The position numbers and the translations under genes are program-made. Shown piece after piece: positions 29,901-35,353 of a stretch of DNA of 35,353 nucleotides. The notes beneath the pieces were generated by a model. It ran no database searches. It worked only from the letters and a program-made list of their open reading frames with translations, and was not told the DNA's origin. Every line of letters begins with the position of its first letter. The first letter of the stretch is position 1. Source of the DNA: JALYNX01 sp040902845 (GTDB taxonomy: Bacteria; Actinomycetota; Acidimicrobiia; Spongiisociales; ZC4RG35); NCBI GenBank assembly GCA_040902845.1, contig JBBDWM010000013.1:1-35353 (forward strand). Direction: 5' to 3'.

Positions 29901-31208
29901 ATGACCGAAGTCACCCTCGACACCATCTCCAGCCTCGCCAAGAAGCGGGGTTTCGTTTTCCAGGCCTCCGAGATCTACGGCGGGTTGCGCTCCTCCTACG
30001 ACTACGGGCCGCTTGGCGTCGAGTTGTTGCGCAACGTGAAGGAAGCGTGGTGGCGAGCCATGGTCCAGGAGCGCTCGGACATCGTCGGGCTCGACTCGGC
30101 CATTCTCCAGGCACGTCAGGTGTGGCAGGCCTCCGGTCACGAAGAGGTGTTCACCGACCCGCTGGTCGAGTGTCGCAACTGCAACAGCCGGCACCGTCTC
30201 GACAGGTTGGAGGCTCCCGACACCTGTCCCACCTGCGGTCAGAAGGGGACCTTCACCGATCCGCGCAACTTCAATCTCATGTTCAGTACCCACATGGGCC
30301 CGGTGGACTCCGAGGAGAACCTCGTCTATCTGAGACCGGAGACCGCCCAGGGGATCTTCATCAACTTCGAGAACGTGCGCCGGACGCTCCGACTCAAGCT
30401 CCCGTTCGGTATCGCCCAGATCGGAAAGTCGTTTCGCAACGAGATCACCCCCGGTCAGTTCGTGTTCCGCACCCGAGAGTTCGAGCAGATGGAGATGGAG
30501 TACTTCTGCCGCTCCGAGGAAAGCTCGGAGTGGTTTCAGTATTGGCAGGAGGAGCGGATGAGGTGGTACCTCGACCTGGGGATGTCCGAAGATCGGCTCC
30601 GGATCCGGCCCCACGAGGCCGACGAGCTGAGCCACTATTCATCCGCCACCGTGGACGTGGAGTACATGTTCCCTTGGGGTTGGGACGAGTTGGAGGGGAT
30701 CGCCAACCGATCCGACTTCGACCTCAGACAACATGCCGAGGCTTCCGGCGAGGATCTGACCTATTTCGACCAGGAGAGCAACGAGCGGTTCTTCCCCCAT
30801 GTCATCGAGCCCGCCGCCGGCGCCACTCGAACCACCTTTGCCTTCCTCATCGATGCCTACACCGAGGAGGAGGTCAACGACGAGACGAGGGTCGTGCTCA
30901 AGTTGGATCCCCGGCTCGCCCCGTACAAGGTCGCGGTGCTGCCCCTCTCCAAGAAACCGGAGCTGATCGAGCCCGCCGAGAAGATCGCCGCCGAGTTGCG
31001 CCGTCATTGGATGACCGAGATCGACACCACCCAGTCGATCGGCCGCCGCTATCGCCGTCAGGACGAGATCGGGACCCCCTATGCGGTCACGGTCGACTTC
31101 GAAACCCTTGAGGACCAGGCGGTGACGGTGCGTGACCGGGACACCATGAACCAGGATCGGGTCCCGATGTCAGGTTTGGTCGACTATCTGTCGGGAAAGC
31201 TTTCCTGA
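29901..31208 (+). CDS. glyS: Glycyl-tRNA synthetase, single-chain (alpha2) type
   Basis: A 435-aa class II synthetase. Features: N-terminal KKRGFVFQASEIYGGLRSSYDYGPLGVELL, a zinc-binding insert with CRNCNSRHRLD and CPTCGQKGTF, motif 2 FRNEITPGQFVFRTREFEQMEMEYF, motif 3 area HVIEPAAGATRTTFAFLID, and a C-terminal anticodon-binding domain (LAPYKVAVLPLSKKPEL, GRRYRRQDEIGTPYAVTVD). It belongs to the eukaryote-like homodimeric type usual in actinobacteria, not the alpha2beta2 type. ATG 29901 lies 33 bp after uppS; it is probably co-transcribed. The dgt gene often found between glyS and dnaG is missing. Confidence 0.95.
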   Translation: MTEVTLDTISSLAKKRGFVFQASEIYGGLRSSYDYGPLGVELLRNVKEAWWRAMVQERSDIVGLDSAILQARQVWQASGHEEVFTDPLVECRNCNSRHRLDRLEAPDTCPTCGQKGTFTDPRNFNLMFSTHMGPVDSEENLVYLRPETAQGIFINFENVRRTLRLKLPFGIAQIGKSFRNEITPGQFVFRTREFEQMEMEYFCRSEESSEWFQYWQEERMRWYLDLGMSEDRLRIRPHEADELSHYSSATVDVEYMFPWGWDELEGIANRSDFDLRQHAEASGEDLTYFDQESNERFFPHVIEPAAGATRTTFAFLIDAYTEEEVNDETRVVLKLDPRLAPYKVAVLPLSKKPELIEPAEKIAAELRRHWMTEIDTTQSIGRRYRRQDEIGTPYAVTVDFETLEDQAVTVRDRDTMNQDRVPMSGLVDYLSGKLS

Positions 31209-31210
31209 GC

Positions 31211-31963
31211 TTGAAACGCGTCATTGGTTGGACCTTCGCTTCGATCTTGCTGCTTGGAGTCGGGGCTATGGTCTGGCTCTATTTCGCCGGAGGCTCCGGT
31301 GTGCCGTCCACCGATCTGACCACGCCCCCACTCGCCGCTGAAACCACGACCAGCTCGTCGGGGTCGACCAAGCCGACAGAGGATGCCAGCACGACCACGG
31401 GTCCGACCGCGGAGTCGGGTGGGCAGGTCTTCGTGATCGATTCGGCCCAGTCGGCCGCCAGCTTCAATATCGACGAGGTGCTGCGCGGATCGCCGAATCG
31501 TGTCGTTGGGACCACCTCTGAGTTGGCGGGTCAGATCGAGGTCGACATATCCGACCTGGGCACGGCCCAGTTCTCCCAGGTCATCATCAATGCCCGGACC
31601 TTCGAGACCGGCACTGACAGACGGGACCGTGTCATGCGGGGACCGGTCATCCTCAACTCCGCCAGCGATGAATTCGAGTTCATTACCTTCGATGTGACCT
31701 CGGTCGATGGATTGACCGGGGAGGCGGCGGTCGGTGAAACCATCAAGTTTTCGCTGACCGGCGACCTCAAGATCAAGGAGACCACCCATCCGGTGACTTT
31801 CGAGGTCTCGGCCACGTTGGTCGATGAGCAAACCATCGAGGGAATCGCGCAGACCACCGTGCTGAGGGGTGACTTCGGCCTCGGGATCCCGTCCGTTCCT
31901 GGGGTGGCCGACGTCTCCGAAGAGGTGTGGATCGTCCTCGATTTTGTTGCGACCTCGGTCTGA
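31211..31963 (+). CDS. Membrane-anchored YceI-family protein
   Basis: A 250-aa protein with one N-terminal membrane helix (about 5-25), a Thr/Ser-rich low-complexity linker (about 38-68, TTTSSSGSTKPTEDASTTTG) and a C-terminal YceI-like lipocalin-type beta barrel: VFVIDSAQSAASFNIDEVL, SELAGQIEVDISDL, FSQVIINARTFETGTDRRDRVMRG, FEFITFDVTSVDG and LKIKETTHPVTFEVSATLV. YceI proteins bind isoprenoid or other lipid ligands in the periplasm. TTG 31211 (2 nt after glyS) keeps the anchor helix; an ATG at 31268-31270 would break it. Cell-surface side, lipid-ligand role inferred. Confidence 0.88.
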   Translation: MKRVIGWTFASILLLGVGAMVWLYFAGGSGVPSTDLTTPPLAAETTTSSSGSTKPTEDASTTTGPTAESGGQVFVIDSAQSAASFNIDEVLRGSPNRVVGTTSELAGQIEVDISDLGTAQFSQVIINARTFETGTDRRDRVMRGPVILNSASDEFEFITFDVTSVDGLTGEAAVGETIKFSLTGDLKIKETTHPVTFEVSATLVDEQTIEGIAQTTVLRGDFGLGIPSVPGVADVSEEVWIVLDFVATSV

Positions 31964-31981
31964 ACACCGACAGGTCGTCCT

Positions 31982-31987
31982 TATGAT
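31982..31987 (+). promoter_or_regulatory. -10 box TATGAT of a candidate leaderless dnaG promoter
   Basis: TATGAT is one mismatch from the TATAAT consensus and ends 9 nt before ATG 31997, so transcription would begin at or within about 3 nt of the start codon. It lies in the 33-bp gap after the YceI gene. There is no ribosome-binding site. Confidence 0.5.
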
Positions 31988-31996
31988 CGACCGGCC

Positions 31997-33742
31997 ATGG
32001 CAGATCGCTCCGATATCGACCGGGTCCGGGAGGCCACCGATCTCGTTGAGCTGATCTCTGAGGTCACCACCGTCAAGCGATCCGGGCGTTCGTTCATGGC
32101 GGTATGTCCCTTCCACGAGGAAAAGACCCCCTCGATGTCGGTGGATCGGGCCCGGGGTCTCTATCACTGTTTCGGTTGTGGCAAGGGGGGCGACGTCTTC
32201 ACTTTCGTCTCGGAGACTCAGGGAATTGACTTCGGCGACGCACTGGAACTGTTGGCTCGCAAGGCTGGGATCACCCTGACCCCGGATCCGGCCGAGGCCC
32301 GAAACCGGGGGAGGCGTGGCGCCGCGATCGAGGCCATCCGGCGAACCATCGAGGTCTACAACCAGCGATTGCGCTCGGCAGACGAGGCCGGGCCGGCACG
32401 GGCGTATCTGCGGGGGCGGGGCTATGACGGGGAACTGATCGACGAATGGAAGATGGGTTTCGCCGGTGTCGACTGGGACACGCTGACCAAAGAGTTGAAA
32501 GCGGGCGGCGTCGACGATCGGGTGTTGATCGACGCCGGGCTCTCCCGCCGGGGCCGGAATGGGGTCTTCGACGTCTTCCGGGGGCGGCTGATGTTCCCCA
32601 TCTACGATCTTCGAGGCGATCCGGTCGGGTTCGGTGGCCGGAAACTGGAGGGCATCGACCGCAAGGTCACCAACAACCCCGACGCCAAATACGTGAACTC
32701 GGCCGACTCGATCCTCTATCACAAGGGCTCGTTGTTGTTCGGGTTGGACCGGGCCCGTAAGAACATGTCCGAGACCTCACCAGCGGTGATCGTCGAGGGG
32801 TACACCGATGTCATCGCCATGCACCAGGCCGGGATCACCACCGCGATCGCCACCTGTGGGACCGCCCTAGGTGACGGGCACTTCGACCTGTTGCGCCGGT
32901 TCTCGGAGAGGGTGGTGTTGGCCTTCGATTCCGACGAGGCCGGTTCGCGGGCAGCCCTCCGGGGCGACCAGTTGGAGTCACCGTTCCGGCTGGACCTCGA
33001 TCTCAGGGTGGCGGTGATGCCCGATGGCCTCGACCCTGCCGACCTGGTCCAACAGGGCAGGAACGAGGAGTTGGTGGCCGCGGTCACCACGGCCCGGCCC
33101 TTGTTGGAGCACCGGATCGATCATGAGGTCGCCAAGTACGACCTGGAAGGCCCCGAAGGTCGGGCCAGGGCCTTGCACAGTGCGGCGACCCAGCTTCGCA
33201 AGGTGAACGACGGCATCGCTCGCAGGGAGTACATGCGCTACGTGGCGCGACGGGTGGGTGTCGACCTGGGGGACGTGGAGGCCGCGGTGGAGGGCGGTCG
33301 CCCCAAGGGGTCGAGAGTTGGGCCGGCAACCGACAGACCCTTCGACCGCATCGATGTCGAGTTGCTCCGATTGGTCCTCGCCAACGGCGGTGGTCTCAGC
33401 GATCTGACGCAGGCCGATTTCTTCGACCAGCGTCTCCGGGATGCGTTTGCCGCCCTGGAGCCGAGCAGACGCTCCACACCTGCGGGTACGCCACTCGACA
33501 TCTCCGGTGTCGAGCCGTTGCTGCAGGGAGTTCTCCTCTCCCTCGCATTGGACGACCGACCTCTGGCATCGGTGGAGGAGATGACGGCCCGGGTCCGTGA
33601 GCGTCGACTCGACGCTGAGATCGCCGGGCTCCAGGCCGAGATGGACCTCTTGTCGCCGGGAACGGACCCTCACAACGCCATCCTGCAACGAATGATGGCG
33701 TTACAGCGGGAGAAGCGGGAACCGCCACTGAATCCCGAATGA
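31997..33742 (+). CDS. dnaG: DNA primase
   Basis: A 581-aa primase. Zinc-binding CHC2 domain with Cys37, His40, Cys58, Cys61 (VCPFHEEKTPSMSV, YHCFGCGKGG); the catalytic core with RGRLMFPIYDLRGDPVGFGGR; TOPRIM motifs VIVEGYTDVIAMHQAG (about residue 265, catalytic Glu) and AFDSDEAGSRAAL (about 310); and a helical C-terminal helicase-interacting region that is variable and includes a short Pro/Gly linker (GGRPKGSRVGPATDRP). The length is typical. Directly precedes sigA, the familiar macromolecular-synthesis arrangement. Confidence 0.96.
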   Translation: MADRSDIDRVREATDLVELISEVTTVKRSGRSFMAVCPFHEEKTPSMSVDRARGLYHCFGCGKGGDVFTFVSETQGIDFGDALELLARKAGITLTPDPAEARNRGRRGAAIEAIRRTIEVYNQRLRSADEAGPARAYLRGRGYDGELIDEWKMGFAGVDWDTLTKELKAGGVDDRVLIDAGLSRRGRNGVFDVFRGRLMFPIYDLRGDPVGFGGRKLEGIDRKVTNNPDAKYVNSADSILYHKGSLLFGLDRARKNMSETSPAVIVEGYTDVIAMHQAGITTAIATCGTALGDGHFDLLRRFSERVVLAFDSDEAGSRAALRGDQLESPFRLDLDLRVAVMPDGLDPADLVQQGRNEELVAAVTTARPLLEHRIDHEVAKYDLEGPEGRARALHSAATQLRKVNDGIARREYMRYVARRVGVDLGDVEAAVEGGRPKGSRVGPATDRPFDRIDVELLRLVLANGGGLSDLTQADFFDQRLRDAFAALEPSRRSTPAGTPLDISGVEPLLQGVLLSLALDDRPLASVEEMTARVRERRLDAEIAGLQAEMDLLSPGTDPHNAILQRMMALQREKREPPLNPE

Positions 33743-33763
33743 CCATTCTGCTGGACGATCCTG

Positions 33764-33792
33764 TTAACGGACCCCCCAGAACCAGGTAGCTT
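33764..33792 (+). promoter_or_regulatory. Sigma-A-type promoter for sigA (TTAACG-N17-TAGCTT)
   Basis: TTAACG (33764-33769) and TAGCTT (33787-33792) have 17-bp spacing, the best -35/-10 pair in the window. Transcription would start near 33799, giving a leader of about 26 nt that contains GGGAGAAGAGG. The spacing of that purine run to ATG 33825 is longer than usual. Confidence 0.5.
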
Positions 33793-33824
33793 TACCGGCG
33801 GGAGAAGAGGTCCCCACCGGAGCC

Positions 33825-34952
33825 ATGAACGAAGAGCTGAGCACAGTTGTTGGCGCCCTGGTCAAACGGGGCAAACATCGCGGGTTCCTGACGATGGCCG
33901 AGGTCCAGCAGGAGTTGGAGGACGCCGAGGCGTCGGGCGAGGCTTTCGAGAAGGTCGCTGATGCCCTCCGCGCTCAGGGGATGCGTCTCACCGAGGAGGG
34001 GCCTGGGGTCACCGAGGCATTTATCGAGGTCAGCCAGATCTCGGTCTCCGATCCGGTCCGTCTCTATCTCAACGAGATTGGCCGCTATTCGCTTCTGACC
34101 GCGCAGCAAGAAGTAGAGCTTGCGATGCAGATGGAGGCCGGGCAACGTGCCCTTTCAAGATTCGAGGAGGAAGGTCTCAACGAGGAGGACCGATCCTTCC
34201 TCCAACACGAGATCGACATGGGTGACGCCGCCCATGACCAGTTGGTCCAGTCCAACCTTCGTCTGGTCGTCGCCCTGGCCCGCCGCTACGTGGGCCGGGG
34301 GATGGCACTGCTGGACCTGATCCAGGAGGGCAACGTCGGGCTGATGCGTGCCGTAGAGCGTTTCGACTACCGGCGAGGCTTCAAGTTCTCCACCTATGCG
34401 ACCTGGTGGATCCGCCAGGCCATCTCCCGGGCCATCGCCGATCAGGGGCGGACGATCCGGATGCCGATCCATGTGCTCGACTCGGTGAACAAGCTGACCC
34501 GGGCCCAGCGAGAGTTGACACAACAGAGGGGTAGGGCGCCTTCCCTCGACGAGTTGGCGTTTGAGTTGGATATCGAACCAGGTCGGGTGGCCGAGTTGCA
34601 GCGGATCGCCCAGGACACGGTGTCCCTTGAGACACCGGTGGGGGAGGACGACGACGGGACGTTGGGAGATCTGGTGGAGGATCACGACACGGATCTTCCC
34701 GCCGACGCCGCCACCTTCGCTTCGCTCCAGGACCAGCTCGCCCAGGCATTGGAAGGTCTCAACGCCCGAGAGCGCGAGGTGCTGATCATGCGCTTTGGTT
34801 TGGCCGACGGCCGGATGCGGACCCTGGAAGAGGTCGGGTCTCATTTCAAGGTGACAAGGGAGCGGATCCGCCAGTTGGAGACCAAGGCTCTGGCCAAGCT
34901 GCGCCACCCCGACAAGTCACAAAAGCTGGAAGGTTTTCTCGAAGGGTCCTGA
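33825..34952 (+). CDS. rpoD: Primary RNA polymerase sigma factor (RpoD/SigA)
   Basis: A 375-aa group-1 sigma-70. Region 1.1-like N-terminus (LVKRGKHRGFLTMAEVQQELE), region 1.2 (DPVRLYLNEIGRYSLLTAQQEVELA), region 2 (NLRLVVALARRYVGRGMALLDLIQEGNVGLMRAVERFDYRRGFKFSTYATWWIRQAISRAIADQ, read in pieces), region 3 (LTRAQRELTQQRGRAPSLDELA) and region 4 with its HTH (LREREVLIMRF-like segment, TLEEVGSHFKVTRERIRQLE). The -10-binding aromatic residues in region 2.3-2.4 are intact. Only a short acidic stretch replaces the longer N-terminal extension of mycobacterial SigA. Follows dnaG with its own promoter. Confidence 0.95.
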   Translation: MNEELSTVVGALVKRGKHRGFLTMAEVQQELEDAEASGEAFEKVADALRAQGMRLTEEGPGVTEAFIEVSQISVSDPVRLYLNEIGRYSLLTAQQEVELAMQMEAGQRALSRFEEEGLNEEDRSFLQHEIDMGDAAHDQLVQSNLRLVVALARRYVGRGMALLDLIQEGNVGLMRAVERFDYRRGFKFSTYATWWIRQAISRAIADQGRTIRMPIHVLDSVNKLTRAQRELTQQRGRAPSLDELAFELDIEPGRVAELQRIAQDTVSLETPVGEDDDGTLGDLVEDHDTDLPADAATFASLQDQLAQALEGLNAREREVLIMRFGLADGRMRTLEEVGSHFKVTRERIRQLETKALAKLRHPDKSQKLEGFLEGS

Positions 34953-34978
34953 CCGACGCCAGGTGCTGGCGGGGATGC

Positions 34979-34984
34979 GACAAT
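34979..34984 (+). promoter_or_regulatory. -10-like box GACAAT before the 81-aa gene
   Basis: GACAAT is followed by 7 nt (CGGGGCG) and ATG 34992. It fits the leaderless spacing seen elsewhere, though the first base departs from TAnnnT. Confidence 0.3.
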
Positions 34985-34991
34985 CGGGGCG

Positions 34992-35237
34992 ATGAGGTTC
35001 AGGACAGGCATCGTGGTGGGAGCCGCCTTCGGTTACGTGCTCGGAGCCCGGGCCGGCCGGGGGCGATACGAGCAGATCAAGAGCCTGGCGATCCAGGCGA
35101 GGAAGCACCCGGCGGTGGCGCAGCTGGCCGACCAGGGTGTGGGTCTCTTCAACGCCGGAAGGTATGCGACAGCGGCTGGACTGTCTGCCGGATCCAAGGG
35201 TTTACGGGCTCTGGAAGACCGGAGCGAGTCAGGCTAG
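34992..35237 (+). CDS. Small membrane-associated YtxH-like protein
   Basis: An 81-aa basic protein. The N-terminus RTGIVVGAAFGYVLGARAGRGRYEQI has a short glycine-rich hydrophobic helix followed by GARAGR.RYEQI, a pattern frequent in small YtxH-domain-like actinobacterial proteins. The rest (KSLAIQARKHPAVAQLADQGVGLFNAGRY) is amphipathic and helical. It is probably membrane-associated; function unknown. It starts 39 nt after the sigma factor gene. Confidence 0.65.
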   Translation: MRFRTGIVVGAAFGYVLGARAGRGRYEQIKSLAIQARKHPAVAQLADQGVGLFNAGRYATAAGLSAGSKGLRALEDRSESG

Positions 35238-35279
35238 TAAGACCCCGCTGGTAGCCTTCCCGACGCCAACCGGCACCCT

Positions 35280-35352
35280 TCCGCGGTAGCTCAATTGGTA
35301 GAGCAGTGGACTGTTAATCCATTGGTTGTAGGTTCGAGTCCTACCCGCGGAG
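35280..35352 (+). tRNA. tRNA-Asn (anticodon GTT)
   Basis: A complete cloverleaf: acceptor arm TCCGCGG (35280-35286) pairs with CCGCGGA (35345-35351), D arm GCTC/GAGC, anticodon stem GTGGA/TCCAT with loop CTGTTAA (anticodon GTT at 35313-35315), and T arm GTAGG-TTCGAGT-CCTAC. The discriminator is G at 35352. Only one further base is in the window, so whether CCA is encoded cannot be judged. Confidence 0.97.
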
Positions 35353-35353
35353 C

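Noticed and set aside
29004..30635. 543-aa minus-strand open frame across recO, uppS and glyS
   Set aside because: It is the antisense shadow of three clear genes in a GC-rich region, crosses gene borders and has no recognisable domain.
31194..31205. 12-bp palindrome GGAAAGCTTTCC at the end of glyS
   Set aside because: Palindromes of this length are expected several times by chance in 35 kb, and it lies within coding sequence.
31184..32722. 512-aa minus-strand open frame opposite the YceI gene and dnaG
   Set aside because: Antisense shadow with low-complexity composition; the plus-strand genes have full family motifs.

Overview
The window is compact, GC-rich bacterial chromosome, coding almost end to end with no gene-free stretch over 300 bp. 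The content points to an actinobacterium outside the best-studied orders, perhaps Acidimicrobiia-like. Reasons are a BldD-type regulator, actinobacterial-style GlyRS and group-1 sigma factor, frequent GTG/TTG starts, many start/stop overlaps, TAnnnT boxes about 7 nt before start codons (leaderless style), and the order comEA-comEC-holA-rpsT-lepA-hemW-hrcA-dnaJ-rsmE-phoH-pgpH-ybeY-corC-era-recO-uppS-glyS-dnaG-sigA. The class assignment is inference; no rRNA is present.

Layout. 1-2.7 kb (minus): a small secreted protein and a large secreted glycosidase-like protein sharing one C-terminal repeat type. 2.8-5.4 kb: a CPA2 cation/H+ antiporter with an exported N-terminal domain and tandem USP-like domains. 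5.4-6.9 kb (minus): an unknown 172-aa protein and 3-hydroxyacyl-CoA dehydrogenase. 7.0-9.8 kb: leuS coupled to a small HExxH protein. 9.8-10.6 kb (minus): PPK2. 10.7-15.2 kb: comEA, comEC, a divergent dihydropteroate-synthase-like protein, holA. 15.2-15.4 kb: a heptanucleotide tandem array followed by a strong hairpin, then rpsT (minus). 15.7-28.0 kb: a long block from lepA to era with most junctions overlapping, covering translation quality, heat shock, rRNA maturation and cyclic-dinucleotide turnover. 28.0-28.4 kb: a pterin carbinolamine dehydratase (minus) whose upstream DNA is a second copy of the heptamer array. 28.4-35.2 kb: recO, uppS, glyS, a YceI protein, dnaG, sigA and a small membrane protein. 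The window ends in tRNA-Asn.

Most genes are housekeeping. The less ordinary items are: (i) an SdrD/Cna-B-like beta domain inserted in the extracytoplasmic part of the PgpH-type HD phosphodiesterase; (ii) a degenerate CGCAATA/CGCARAA 7-bp repeat family at two intergenic sites; (iii) a perfect 13-bp inverted repeat with 27-nt spacer bracketing the divergent promoters of the acyl-CoA dehydrogenase gene and leuS; (iv) a DHPS paralogue that keeps the pterin/Mg residues but loses several pABA-side residues; (v) an 11-codon ORF linking pgpH and ybeY by overlaps on both sides; (vi) a BldD homologue with an altered c-di-GMP motif beside phoH and pgpH. I saw no phage, IS element, CRISPR array or defence cassette.
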